64,000 nt of DNA. It comes from Brachypodius melanocephalos. Taxonomy: Eukaryota > Chordata > Aves > Passeriformes > Pycnonotidae. Position 1 is the first letter of the stretch, and each line of letters begins with the position of its first letter. The stretch lies in NCBI GenBank assembly GCA_013398615.1, contig VZSR01001685.1, positions 35,949,568 through 36,013,567 of the forward strand, written 5' to 3'. Positions 1 through 15,300 of the stretch are shown here, in pieces. The notes beneath the pieces are model-generated. The model was not told where the DNA came from. It was given only the letters and a program-made list of their open reading frames with translations, and ran no database searches. Position numbers and translations under genes: made by a program.

Positions 1-140
1 CTACTTCAGGCTGAATCCGTCTTAAATGCATGATATTCCACTGATCTCCGTGCAGCAGTTCAAGTCTGAGCAACACTTCTGAACTGAGGAAATAGTCTCC
101 ACTGCTCAGCAGGTACAGCTTTTTCATCTTATTGAGTTGC
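1..140 (-). CDS. RGS22: RGS22 coding exon 10 (reaches window edge)
   Basis: The acceptor CTGCAG is at 141, and the frame reads QLNKMKKLYLLSSGDYFLSS, then EVLLRLELLHGDQWN, and ends IQPEV. This matches the KMKK-YLVS-GDYYLSAEIL segment of human RGS22. The exon ends within or exactly at the window edge. Confidence 0.85.
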
Positions 141-3100
141 CTGCAGTCAACAAAAATAGTCACATACACATGTATCAAATGCTGTACAGAACTGACTACA
201 GTTCCTCCTATTGCTTAAACTGCTGCCATGCAACATGTTTTTAATTGCAAGTGGCAAGCCAAAATATTTTTTCCATAAATTAGAGACAGGTTATGTATAA
301 GACAAAACATATAGCACTGTAGAATAGACTGTCTGTATCCAGTAGGATCTTTCATTAAAGCAGTTTGTCATACTGATGTCCTACTTGTGAATTTAATTTC
401 TTTTATTCTTTAGTTTCTTTCTGTTGCCATCTGTTTTCCAAATCTCTTTCTAATACAGACTTAATATGATGATTCTGACTTCATGTAAGCTTTGCAAATG
501 TGACTCTGCAAAAAGAGGTTCCAGCAGAGTCATTCCAAACTTTGTTGGGACACACATTTAATTATGCCTGCTTATTCAGACATTAAAATTTACTCTGAAA
601 TCTCAAAACCTGCATTGATCTATCCAGGTGACAAGTATTAAAGCAACAGGAGTAACTGTTAAGCAAAGGGAAGTACCTTTGTTGCCTTGTAGCATTCTTA
701 AGAGCCTTTAGTCTTTCAATATCCATCCAGAGCCACCAATACCTCTCCCCAAGTGTTCCTTTAATGAACTTCTTGAATCTTTCAAACTCATGTCTGTTGC
801 CAGTGTCATAAGTCCTGTGACTAACACACCAGGACGCCCTGCTGTCTGGCCCAACACTTTCAGGACTTGAAGTTAAGCTTGCTTGTTCAGGATCTTGTTT
901 TCTTACATCTTCCTTGGAGTCCAAGGCTGTAAGTGGAGAAGAACTTTGGTTAAAGAGTGATTCTGCAGTACCATGAGCAAATTCATTATTCGATAACTTG
1001 TGTGTGAACATGTCAGGCTGTTTTGTGGAACTTCACATTACCTTCAATGTCAGCAGCTGGCTGGTGGGTCAGTTCTGAAATGGTTTCCTTCACTTCAGTT
1101 TGAGAGGATGCTGGTATGAGTTCTTCTGCTGTCTGAGAAGTTGTGCTTCCCTGTTCATTTTCTTCTGCTGCTGCAGTGTGCCATTTTGGGTGTAGATAAA
1201 CTCTTGACTGTGTGTGAGAAGGAGGTCCAGCAATGGCCACAGAGCAGCCCTCTTTAGCCTCTCTGGATCTCTCACTGGTAACATCAGCTTCTGCAGATGC
1301 TGTGCCTGAAGGGGAAAGGAAACTCTGTTTGTGGCATTCCTTAGACAAGTAACCTGCTTCTTTGTCTATCTAGTTAGACATTCCTTTCAACTTCCTATGA
1401 AAATAAACCACATCTAACCAGTGCTGGCCACTGCCACAGACAGACACTTCGATGAAGAATATTAGAGAGATTCCCTGCCCTGCAATTGCATAATTTCCTA
1501 ACTATATGTGGCAAAATACATTGATATTAACATAAAAATCAGGGTGATTTAAAATATCTTTTCTTAGTTCTAAACTATTTCACTTGTTTTCACTTGTCAA
1601 AGAAGAATTATAGCCTCTTGACACAGGTCCATGAAATGAAACATGAAGAATCATTTCTCAGGACCTGAGAAAATTAGGGAGAGAGATACATCTCTGAGAA
1701 TGGAGGGAGAGCAAGCTCCTAACATGTGAGCTGAGGCTTCTCTTCCTCTTGCTACTACGTTGGAAGCAGAATCAAGGCTGTGCAGTGAGGTATATGTCCA
1801 TATGTGCATCTGTATTTTCTCTCCCAGAACCTCTGGAACTTGCTGAACAACTTCAAATAAATTTGAAGATAGACAGGATTCCAAATGATTACATGTTACA
1901 AGATTCATAAAAATTGGCAGCCAAAAGAAAAGACCTTTAGGTGCCCAACATAAATACCCTAAGAAGATGGCTGAAACACATCATATGCTATCAAATACCC
2001 AAAGCATCCAGACAAGAAAGCCTTTCATAACATATGAATGCCTCTCTCCCAAAAAAAACCCAGAACAACTCAACTGAAACTTACAGATTTCTATGAGACA
2101 GAAATAAGAAAATAAAAGTGTAAGAAAATAAACTACTACTACTATCACAAAATTACTTGGCTACTATCTCAAACTTTCACCTAATGTTGTGGCTATGGAA
2201 AGAAACAAATGCCTGCCTGAAGCCCCAGATACCATGTGACTCAGAAGGTAATAAATGAAATTAGCAACAATTCCTTAGAATGACTTTTCTTTCCACCTAG
2301 TCTGAGCTGTGTGACAAACCACAGGGTTGAGCCCTTGTTACTTACCCAGAAGGGGACCTTGTTCAGGTAATGGTTCATCTCTTTTATGCTGCCCAGGCAA
2401 ATGCTGAGTATCTTGAATTTTACTAGAAGCTACAGGATGCATAGATGAATCTGTAGTTTTCACAGAATCACCTTGTTTTGCCAACGTAAACCAATCCCTT
2501 ACCTGAGAAACTGTAGCCTAGGAAAAGAAGTTTCATAGAAAAATTAAAATTTCTATGTTTATTGCAATATTCCTGAGAGCTACAGCCTACTGTCCATAGG
2601 AATTTTGTGCAGTCTGTGTACATTTCTGTAAGGATAATTCCCAAAGCAGAGAGCTGTATGACAGCAGCTGAGCGTACTTGTACGAGCTGAGCTTCTCTTT
2701 AAGCTGTATTACAACTGATCAACCTTCTTCCACAGTACAAAAAACTTGGAATATAAAAGCTATTTAGCGAATCAGAGAATCAAAAAATGGTTTAGGTTGA
2801 AAGGGACCTTAAAGATCATCTATTTCCAACCCCCCTACAGAAGACTAGGTTATTCAAGTCAGTTGTCTCATTAGGTTGTGACCTCATTTACAATAATTCT
2901 GTCCAAATCATTTAATCTATCTTGATGTTACACCCACTAAACATGTTTACCTCGCCAAGTGATACATAGAACTTCTTCATAGTCAATGAAGAGTCATCTT
3001 CCTCAGGACGGGGAGAACTTGGGCTTTGCTTCCATACCCAGGGAGAGTAGTCACTATCTATAATGAAATTAATGCCAGTCTTGCTCCATTCTACCTGTGA

Positions 3101-6100
3101 TATCAATTTAGCTAGTCTGAAATTAAAGGTTGAGACAAGAAAATAATTAATTTTAGCTTTTAATCAGAGAAACAGTTGATTTTTCCACAGAACTGACAAT
3201 TTTAAAAAATTGTCTATCAAAAAAAAATGGTTACAGAGAATTTCATGATCTGCTTTTATCATAGAATAATGGAATTATAGAATATCCTGAATTGGAAGGG
3301 ACCCAGAAGGATCACTGAGTCCAGCCAGGTATTATTTCAGCCTTCATCTGCTGTCATGTCTGTAAATGCCAGTGCTGCACAGCTCACCAGCACACAGATA
3401 GTGCCCTGCTTGCATTACCAAGCTTTACCAGTAAAAAATTACTTCTTTCAGGATGATTTTGCATGTATCTCTGCAGTCCCAAGCCCTGCCAAAAATCCCT
3501 TGAACATTTTGTTCACTAAAATTGAACTATTCTCTGAGATTGCAGAAGCCCTGTATCACTACCAGATACTGCACCTCTGGTTCCTGACAGAAGCAATGTT
3601 CCAGCAGGAATGCCACAGCACTGCTCACACTGTCTGAACTTGCACAGGACAGCTGGCATTCTCACGTTCAGCTGGCTGCTCTGTGAGGGTTTCATAGTGC
3701 TGAACAGCTCTCCAGTGCTACTTTGTGTTAGTGGGAACCTCACAGTGTTCAGGAAAGGCAAGCTTAGAACCAATGACAACAGTGAGGATGCTCTGGCCTC
3801 AAGAACTGGGCAGAACTTAGAAAGAAGTACAAAGCCAACCAAGTCACATGTGAAGGCAAGATGAAGCCTGTGCTTCAGTCTACAATCAAGTGAATGCTTG
3901 GTTTTGTTTGTGCCCACTTTTGGAGATCAAATAGGGTTTAATTCTAGGGTTAGGGTGTCTTCATCTTTAAATACAAGTTTCTCTTTTAGCAGCTGAGCTT
4001 CTCTTGATTCTGATTCAGGAAAGCAGTGACCTACTGATGTCAATTGAAATTAGGTACATGGTTAAAGTTGGTTTTATGCAATTCTCTTGGTAAGTCTGTT
4101 TGTGCAAACAGTTTGCTATAGCCGATGAACACAGTTATTGTTTCATGAGGCCCAGATACATGTAAAGCAGGTTGTTAACAAAGGTGTAATTCAGCACTTC
4201 ACAGTTTGCTTGTTCTTTGCTCAATTTCCCCCCATGAACTTAAGTGCAGTCACCAGGTTATTGAAAATAAAAACATTTTTAAATTTTAACTGTAGAAGTC
4301 TATATCCCAGTAACCGCTCTGCCATTACATTCAGCAAACATGAGTTTTGTGAAGCATACTTCGAGGCTGTCTCTCCTTTCTGACCCCTAAAACACACTAC
4401 AATCATCTGCATCTAGTCATAGTCTTAGGGGATATAGAGGTAGGTCTTTCCAAAAAAGCACACTAGAGCTGGGCATCTCCTGAATGGGCATCTGGAAAAA
4501 CACTGCAAGTTTGTAACAGTAAATCATCCAGCTATGCCATGGCATCCTAAAGAGAATTTAGCTAAACTCTGACACAGTCAGAGGGCCCAAAGACACAAAA
4601 CTAATAACTGAAATAAAAAAGACTTGCTGTTTTTTTCCAAATCCATTTCATAGACTTGCAACTTCTACTTATATCGTTTACATATTGATTAGCAAAAGAT
4701 GCATTGCTACCATGATATCTCTGAGGAACAGAGATTTAGAAATCAGAAAATCCCATTCTTACTCTCTTTGTAATGGTGTAGTATAGGATGTAATTCATGG
4801 TCAATTAAAATTTATAGCATGATGAGTGAAAAAAGTCACTAACTTTACTTTATCCATGTCACTAAAATGTTACAATAAAGAAAACAGGACAAGAGAAGAG
4901 CAAAAGCACTTCAAGAATACTACCAAGATGAATTAAACAAAAGAGGAAAACATACAAATTTAAAAGTGAAAGACATGATAAAAGATCGCAATACCTGTAT
5001 TCAAAGTAACAGTCACTTTCTAGAAATGCTGGAAGCCTTTCTTTCTTAATCCACTTAATTGCTTCTTCTTGATCAAGTTGCTGTTAAAAAAGAAATGCCA
5101 AAGACTTGCAGTATTCTTGACTTTCTTGACTTATTTCCACGTAACTGATTTTCTATATTCCCCTTCTAGAGAAGCATTGTCTCAGGAAATAAATACAGAG
5201 TGAACGTCATCTTTATGCTAGAACACTTACTTCCCTATTAAAAGCTAAAAAGATCCAAATCTGATTTCACCTATTAGAATTCAACTTTTGTAACAAATCA
5301 TGAGTGTTTTTTTCTTCAGAAATAATGAGTATATGAATCATTCTTTTACTGTACAATTTCAAAAGCAAATTAGATGCACAAAAAATTTCTGCAATAGGAA
5401 ACTGCTACTTTCTGACTTTAACACATTTTATAAATAATACCTATTATTTTTCCTCAAGAATTTGAAATGCAAGGAACCCTTAAATTAAGTTATACTTTCA
5501 GAATGAGAAAGCTGTGGATATTAAAACCCAAATCAAACAAATAGAAATCCAATTAGTTATCACCTCTCATGCTTTTATGTTGGATCACTGCATAACTGCA
5601 TTGTACACAGTAATTCTCATAGTGGAAACCTGTGTGTGTTATGACCTGGGGCCACAGAAATTTCTGCTCAGGCAGTCTAAGCCTCAGTGCCTTGCTGAAG
5701 CAGAAAGAGAAGTGCCTCCAAGGAGTGGTTTGAGGGGTAAAAGGGAAATGTTGAGCAGCAAAGCTACACAGAGACAGCTGTTCCAATGGAGTAAGATCTC
5801 TGACTATGGGCCACAACGATCCATCGCTGCTTCCCTTAGAAATTACACACAGCCCTTCCTAGTATTTTTTTTTTAATAGAGTACTTTCTCCACTCTTAGG
5901 GGATGATCTATTTTATTCATCTGAGATGCATTTTTCATTTTAGTGAAGGTGAGACTAATTATTTTGAAGTATGCAGTAACCACACTTGTCCATAAAAACA
6001 GGTGAAGTTTGGGCAAGGATGGATACTACTTGTTATATCAGGTAATCAGTTCATGTAGATCACAGCTTGAATTTTCTTTCCATGAGCTAATATTCCATTC

Positions 6101-9100
6101 AGGGCAAGGGTTATTTCTGCCTCATACATATCTGTAGGGGATTAAAAAAATCTGAATTACTCAGAAACTGGGTGGTTTCATTTAGAGAGAAGAAAATATT
6201 TCAAAATATGGAAAGCTTATGTTGGCAGGGGCTCATACAATGTAATTTGTGGAGATGGAGACTAATTACTCCCAACCACACAGTATATGCTTCTTCTTGG
6301 CAATTGACAACGTTTGTTTTTTTTTAAATACAGAAGATAGTTTCTTTATTTTGGCATTTAATATTTATGCATTTACTGACTTACAGCCTTTTTTTTCTGA
6401 ATGATTCATAACATGCACACATCTGTACATGGCTGGTACACAAAATTACATATCATATTAGAAGGAAAAGAATTCTATTCTTTTCCCATCCCCAGAGAAA
6501 GATGCTACATTTAATCTGATGGGGTTTGTTACCTTGGTTAGTTTCTTTACCCAATCAGCCTTAGGCCTTGCTAGGACCAAATCCAGCAAAGCTTTTAGCA
6601 CGTGTTTAAGTTTAAGCATGTGTTTAACTTCCCTTGATTAAAGTTAAAAACATACTTAAGTGCTTTGCTGAGCTGGGGCTTCTCTGAAGTAAGGTATGTG
6701 GGATGCCAGCCAGTTTCTTTCCATAGTTGTGATCAATTCTTCACAAGTCCACAGATTTCTTTTCTCAGTGTATTTCCCACCATTGGTATTGGCTATCCAT
6801 GAGAAGACACTTACTTCCATATCAATGATTTGCAATCGTGCAAACACACATGTAGAGAACTTTTGCTCATCTGTAAATTTGTAACAATCTGAGATGGAAG
6901 TAAAATACAGAGAAAAATAGCACTGCATGTGTTTCTTAGTCAAGATGTGTTTAAATTCAGGCCACAGCCTTGGATTTTCCAGTCATAACTCCTTTTCATG
7001 AGTAACCTGTCAGTGATGACCACTCAAGGTGACTTTTTGTAAGCAATGTAACATTCAAAACAACTGTCAATCTCTCTAGTTCGTGTGGAGGCAGCCAAAG
7101 CAAAGCAGATTGCATCACCTGACAACTGAAAGATAAAATCCTATTTGATTTGAACAGAACTACTTGATAGAGTTGATCTGGGGTGGCTTCTCCTGGATCA
7201 GTCACTGTTGTGCAATGAATGGAGCTGACTTCTTTCACCATGTGTAGCTGCAGTAACCACTTGGGGCAAGCTGTTTCACAGGACATCTTGTTCCAGCTCA
7301 GACTTGAGATGCCAAGCTGAACTGGATGAGGCATCTATGTTACCCATCAAATAAAGGAGGACTCAAAACCAAGAAGAAATATCAGCCTTTTGCCCCAAAA
7401 GGAGAAGAAAGGGTACTGAGGCATATTGTTCCTCAAAAGGCTATAATGCTTCCCATTTATGGAAAATATCCCAGGGAAAGAAATGGAATCTTAATTAATA
7501 CTGAAGCCTTGTTTCTCCAGACCACATGAAAGAAGAAATAGTGAAATGGCTTTGACCTGCTCAATAAAGGCCATCCACAGTGGTAATGATGGGAGGTTAG
7601 CCTAGAGAGCAATCTTAGCCACACTTGCACAAACACACAGCATTTCCTCAGTTTAGTACTGAGAGCTAATAAAAAATCAAGAATAGCTCTTCTGCATTTG
7701 TGCTTTCAAGCAAGGTATTTGTGAAAATTATTATATAACATGGTAGGGATGTGTGTGGGCCTTGTCTTTTTGTATCATTAGTCCGGTTTAAATGCAGGTA
7801 ATTGCAATATTACATTGGTATCATTTTGTTAAACATCCTTGCCTTTTGACCTCTCTCAACACTGTTTTCTTTTCTGAAGGTCATTAATCTTATACTGGGA
7901 AAAGCAGTGGTCTGTTACAACTCCCTGCTTTGCTCTCAGCTTTCCAGCTATGACATAATTTTGAGCAGCCACAGCAAAAAATGGAGCAAGACCTTAGACT
8001 GGCCTTGAATAAAATGAAGTGATGTCAGTCACATCCATGCAAAATAAGCAAGAAAGGAATAAACCAAGCATCCCAGTGAAATAGTTTTTGTCCTTGAGAC
8101 CTGTTGTTTAAAGGTAAAATCCCACATCCAATTATACCAACTTGTATTCTCTCAGGTGCATAAGATGCTTCAACTCCTGATTTTAATCTGCTTAATTTGT
8201 GCTAAAGATGGCCCTGGAAGTAGGCAGGTAATACCAAAACTGATACTGTCTAAGCAAGCCTGAAACCAGATGATTTTTTTTCTAAATTCCAACATATCTT
8301 TCCATTAATTTAGCTTCATTCTTGCCAAAGATTATTTTTTCTGGCCATTTCAATTGATGCTAGCCATGTAAGTCCTTTAGGAATTAATGGAAGAGAGACT
8401 TATGTGTTGCCAGACCACAGATGAGCTCATAGCCACACAAGGAAATTAATTAATAAGGAAAGACTGAGCTGCATTAGTTTCAGTCAATTTGCACATTCCA
8501 GGGATCACTAGTAAAGTCACTGTTGTCATAATATTTTTTCTTTTAATATTAAAAAGTATTCAGACCACACAACTGAACCCTGCCCTACAGAATCTTCAAA
8601 ATTCTGGGCTACAGGATGTGCATCTGTAATTCCATTCACTTGTCTGCTAGACACATGTGCATTACAGGGCATAATTTGGCCCATCATTATGTTTTCCTAA
8701 CATAAATTAACATTTTTCCCAAGCTACCAAGCCAAACACAACAATAACTATTGCCAGTATCTCTACAGTAAGATCTAAATATAAACTCAGGGTCTATAAG
8801 ATGCTTACCATAGTGTTGTAATTTGGATCAATAATGAAGGTTGAAGAAGTACTGTGCATTTTGGAGAGCTGCCCATCATTCTTTTCTTTGCTTAGAACAT
8901 CATAAGTGGGGCTTGGAGGTTTCTGATCATGTAGAATTTTTTTCGGCTGGTTTTCCAGGTGTCTTGGGGCATAATTAACTATTTCAAAAGCCCCAACATC
9001 AGAGTTAAACTTCACCGGCTGGGCAAAAGTCTACAAAAGAAGTTAGGAAAGTATATGGTACTGTAATAAGGCAACTGTCATTTAACAAATTATTTTTGTA

Positions 9101-12100
9101 TCATATAGAGGCATCCTAGAGAATAAAAAATTGCATTATGAGGCTTCTTTCTCTTGGGGCCTGAAATAGTAGTTTTTCTGCATTCTTATTTTTGCTGTAC
9201 AGCTTTCCAAACCATTCCTACTTTTATCTCAGCAATGCTTCATTGTCAAGAATTGAATTCATTCTAGATCACAGACCATTCTTTTTCATCTGTAAATAAT
9301 TGATTCAGTGCATTGATGTCTAGAATAGGTAATTAACTGTGACTTTAGTACTGTGACTTTAGTGACTTTAACTGTCCTACAAAGAACTACTCACCTAGAG
9401 GATCAGGTCTTCAGTATTATTCTCCCACTTGTTATAATCAACAATCAAGGTATGAAAATATTAGCAATGAAAACCTTTTAAATGAGATACATTTGAGGAG
9501 GATGAATCTGAAGATTTTCATAGGTAGGAAAGGTTTTTCATGACACTGTTTCTTGTAGGTCAAACAACTACCAAAACCCATGTCCTGTAGTAAATTTTAT
9601 TATACATCACTAGTTCCGTCAAATACTGTGTAATAGATGAGATAGACCGAACTTCAATTTTGACCATGCAGCTGTGACTTTTTTCAATGCACAAAACCCC
9701 ACTGCATGTGTGCACATTAAAACAGAGCCATCTTTCATCTTTGAAGTTCTGGTATTGGGTACTTCCTTAAAAGTCTATCTTTCAAATCCTCTTACTTGAA
9801 ATGTAGAGGAAAAAATACGGGTGGATTTTACAGAAGTCATAGTGGATATTCATGACAGTTATGAATAGGAGATTATACAGAACTTATGTGCATTATATAC
9901 TCTATATTGTATAGAGTATGTAAGCATTTCTGCACTCAGCTGGACAACAAGGCATGTTGTATTTAAGTTCTCAGGAAACTATGGCCACACCTAAACCCAA
10001 TGCCAAAACTCATTTCAGCTTCATTCCAGACAGGATCCCACCTGGTGTTTGTACATTTGTTGTTCCCCTGCATTTAATAAGAATATTTTATTTGTTCAAG
10101 TACTGTATTTTTAATTTCCTTGAACATTTTCATATATCACATATATGACACATAGACATAACTCATATACATTCTAAATATGTCAAATACATGCTACATA
10201 TAACATAGAAACATATTACAGAACAATTTGATTCTTCTTCACACCTGTATAAGCCCAAAGTAATGATGTTAGTGTCATCTATTTTGTTGCTTCTCTTTGA
10301 AGCCCCCTTGTTGATCAATGTCTTGTAGAGCAATGCCCAGAATTGAACCATGTGGCTGCAACATGTTTTTTCAACATTCCCTACTTATCCCATAATGTCT
10401 CACTGTGGAGGCTCAGCCTGGCAAAGCACACAGTGTGTGAGAGCTTTAAGTGTACGATTAGTGCCTATGACATCAGGCTGTCACTGCTCAGGGCCATGCC
10501 TTGAACTGCACGAGTCTGTTCAGTTACCTAACTTCAGCTGAAGTCATGGATTGGTTTTTGTTCTCTGACACCTTCTACCTCTTTTGGCATTAATTTTCTC
10601 CAGGGCACTCTGAAGGTTTTAGTGCATTTTTTTCCAGATGTCCTGAACAGCATCAAAAAAACCTTTTATGTGTAGTAGATTTCCCTACGTTCAGACCTCC
10701 TCCCAGTTTGCTACGTGCACATTTCATTTACTTTCAAACTTAATTTGGGCTGCTACCAGCTTTTAAGTGACTAACTGTGCAACCTTAATAGCCTTTAAAT
10801 GTTTTCTTCCTTATATATTCCTTCATGTTAAAATAAAGAAACAGAAAAAAGTACACTAAGAAACAAAGTAGTTCAGCCTCTTAGGATTTGAAATGCTCTT
10901 GCTTGTGGAAAAAAGCAAACAAAATGCGAATTTCATAATAAAAGGCTCTGTGCCTAGATGTAATGAGATTGTTTTAGTTCCATGATTTTCAAATTGAAAA
11001 CTAAGAAAATACAGTATCAGTTTAGCACATATATCTACTTTTATTTAATAATTTGTAACTTACTCTGTATCTAGGGTTTTTCAATACATATTCTATTTAG
11101 CTGAACGGAAACTTATGGCAAATTTAATGTAGTGAAATGGATGCTAGTGACAATTTTTAAAATGTAAAGTGTATTGCTGTTTTGGGAGTCTGACCACCAA
11201 TCATTTATAAGACAAATATACTAATGGAGCAAAAGAACAAGCACTGAAGGGATAGGAGGATTTAGACTTTACACACTACATACTTAATGGAAAAAGGGGA
11301 TTCTAGTCCAGACTCTTGGGGTTTGGATGTAGTTACTCATCCCCAGGGACATCAAAAAGCATGCATACTTCTTCTATCAGTGAGAGAGTAGCCTGCAGAT
11401 TTGACACTGGTAAGGATGCCTCTGGAATACTGCATCCAGTTTTGGGTCCCCTGTACAAGAAGGATATTCACATATTTGATCAAGTCCATCAGAAGACCAC
11501 TGAGATGGTCAGAGACTGGAGCACTCACCCTTGAGGGAGAAGCTCCAGGAGGACTAGCAGCAGCCTCAGCATATTTACAAGGAGATTGCTGAACATATAA
11601 AGCCAGGCTTTTTACAGAGGTGTATGGTGGGAAGACAAGAGACCCCTTGTCATACACTGAAACAACAGAGGTTTCAGCTGGATTATAAGAAAAAAGGTGA
11701 TTTGGGGATGATTAGCACTGGAACAAGCTGTTCAGTGAACAAGAGAGGAATCAGCTGTTGGAGTTTTTCAAGACCAACAGCAGAAAGTGAAAAGCAACCG
11801 GGAGTCAGTACTAAAGCACTGACCCTGCTTTGAAAAGGAAGCCACACTACAGACCTCCCCAAAATCCCTTCCAGACACTAATCTGTGATTCTGTACAAGT
11901 CTCAAATTCCCAACAGAGCATGTCTCTATCTCTCAAACAAATACAAAAGCATTTTAGAATAGTTCTAACATTTCTGGAGAAGCTTGTTTGCTTAAAAAAA
12001 CCTAGAATGATAAAACAGAATGTTTTTATAAGCATAATAAAAGAAGAGATAATTCCTAATCTTCTTAACTCATCACCACCATAGAAATAAAAGTGATAAT

Positions 12101-12280
12101 GTTATGAGAAAAATCAAATGGGAACACACAAAAAACCATCCCCAGAACTTGATTTCTTGTAGGAAACATTTTTCCAGTTATCATACAGGAGAGAGGATCA
12201 GCCAATCCATTTTCCTTTCAGTATATGAAGAACTTTGGGGCAAAACACACAATCTAACCCTTCTCACACATTACAAGCCA

Positions 12281-12337
<57 letters not shown>

Positions 12338-15300
12338 CACCAAGAAACTGTGCAGTACCCTTTAGCAAACTTAAAACCTTTCCAGTGGAAGTCAAGTACT
12401 GTAAAATCCTGTAACTCTTCACAGGACAATAATGAGAGAGGTTTATGGCACCACCAATATTCTGTCATTGCAATAATGAGGGATCTCTTCAGTGAAAATG
12501 CCTATGTTAAGGAGTGGATATAGTATAGTCTACACTATAAAGGAAAGGGAAAAAATTATCCATGCCAATCTAATATACTAAGAAATGTCTTTCTTACCCC
12601 ACATTTGGCAAGTGTTTTTGGCTTTTTAGAGACAAGTAAAATACACTAACCAAAGACTAAGTGTATCGTTCTCTTTAGTTTGAGCCAATTTTTGATGCTT
12701 TGAAGATAGAAAAGGAAATCTCCAGAGAAATTATACCTCAAGATGTTAAGAAAAAATAAATCAGGTTTGGCAGGAGCCTTGAAGCTTGGGGTTCATACAT
12801 TGTCAATATAGCACAATAAATAAGATCAAGGGCTTGAGAATACCAACAAATAAGTTTACAGACTTTGCGAACTGTTTCACTCACAGGCAATTCTCCCCTC
12901 AAAGCCAGTATGATGAATGTAACTCAGTGTAGTAATCTCAGCTTCAGAAAAAAATCTCTGAGCAAAAAACAAAAAGCTGTTTTCAAACTGTGGTACAGCA
13001 ATACTATCAAATAAATAAACAATTGCATGTACTTTTTTGACAGCAAAGAAATTTCTTAGCAGTCAAATGCACATTGAACATGATTTTCAGCTGAAAAATA
13101 AACAGAATACATAATTCTGAAACCTGAAGTTGTACACTTAACTGAAGAGAAGACAAATTTCTCTCAGTCCTCCCATAACAGAAACCAAAACAGCATCCAT
13201 CACTACGTTGCCAGGATATCAGACATATAAATCTCACTGTTCTCTGTCTTAACAGTTTTCAGATATTCTCAACTTCGGATACAATTAACAAATGTGTAAA
13301 TATGCTTACATCCCAGACCCAAATAATGTAGTTTGATTCCAAGAGAAACAGAATGACCACAGCTTGGCTGCTTCTTAGGTTAAGGGTGGGAGTGAATAGA
13401 GATCTCATCCATGAGCATTGCCAAAACTTCCTTAAGAAGGGTATATGTATATCATAAATAAATGTCAGTGAGAGTCCACACCAGAAAAGAATTTGAGCAG
13501 CTCTATGAAGTGTCTGGAAAAATTCACACTACACATGGTCAATGCAAAATCTCCCACTGACTTTAATGAGTCCAAGTTTTCTCTTTTGTTGATGAGTGAG
13601 ACAAAAGTCATAATCACATATCACAACCTAATTAAGAGAGAACATTTAGAATAAACACACTATCAATAAGGACTGTAGTCAGGAATGCTTTGTTTGCTTC
13701 CTTCAATGTCAAAGACATGATGCAAGTTTTAGTCCAGGGTAAGTCCCAATGTAACCTGCATGTAGGGCCTTACTTCTGTCAAAGCCTTTTTAAAGGAAGT
13801 TATATTGGCAACTGCAGCCTCCCTTCTCACACCTGGAAAAGACAAGAGGAAACTAATGAGCATGCACTGATGCCTTGAACTGATGATTTGATGTATGGAA
13901 TTATTCAAAGTCATCTTCAAAGCAGTGAAGTGCCTGAACTGTGCAGCAGGGTGGATTCCTTTTTTGCTTTCTGCCCTTTCTGTAATCTGCTACTTAGATC
14001 AAGCAAGATTTTATTTGTGACAGCACTAGGTTTTCAGGACCATTCTGTCTCCAGAAAGACCGACTGGCCCAAGTTTTACTTGGGCTTTAATTGTTTTCAG
14101 AATCATCACCTGCACCAAATGCTGAACCCCAGACTACTTGGAGGAGAGCTTTTACAGTAAGAACAATGTTTAAAAGAAATATTCTTCAAATCTAAAGTTG
14201 ATAAACTTGTGGTCACTTAGTAGATTTCTGCTGCAAGGGAAACCAAGGACCAGGGACTCATCACCAAATTATCATCTCCTGAATGTGCTTCAATTGAGGC
14301 ACAAGGTAGCATTTTTGTCTCTAGTGCAACTTCTTGAGGTTGCAGAGAGGAGGAGTGTGCCTTCCTCAGAAACAATGGCAAGTGGAAAATGATAGGTAAG
14401 ACCCAACACAGGCTTATGATGGAATGAGTAGCAAGCAGCTTGTAGAGTGCAAGAGAAACAAGTTGACATTGCTGTGCTTGCTTTCAACACTGAGCTGAAT
14501 GGCAATTTCTGACTTCTGAATTTTCATTCCTGACTAAACATATCCTTGAATGTTTTTAATACATGAATCAGAGAGTCAAATTCTAGCCTGAACTCCTAGA
14601 AATGGAAATGTATCCCAGCCAATGTTTCTCTTAAATCTTTCATTTTACATTAGTTACTAAGGAAGGTGTAACTCATTTGTGTGTCATGTAATTGGTTTCT
14701 GCTACTGTGAAATCACTGTACTACTGGCAACAACTGCCCTCCTGAGGTTTTTTTGTATTATGTATTTCAGAAATACTTTCTGTAAATTACACTTTATTAC
14801 AGTGTATAGCTCTTTGGAGTATCTAGATATTTATGTCAGATTACATTGAATGTCATTATAACAAGAGGATCACTTAAAGGATACACTGTAAATCAAAGAA
14901 AAAAAAATAACCACATGAAAAACCTGCTGCTGCTATAGCAAGTCCCTTGTGACACAATTTTCTATCTGCTAATGGTACATTATAAATCAATGCAGAAGCA
15001 ATCCCCTAAGCATTTGCTCCCCCTGATTTCTTGTATCAAGTCTCACAATATTTTCAGTTTAACTTGTTGCCTAACTACTAGCACACCTGGGTAATACTGT
15101 TCCCAGGCAACAGTGTGTAAGCACAACAAGGATAAAGAAATGGAAATTTCAATGTGCTGTTTTAGTAGAAGCCTTCTGAGAAGGAGAGGGAAATTGGGAA
15201 TGTAAGGTATTCAAGCCACAGAACTCAAGGCATTAATAGAAACTAATCCTGAAGAGGGTAAATCCTTAGGAAAAGATCAAAGAGAAAATAAAACCAATTA

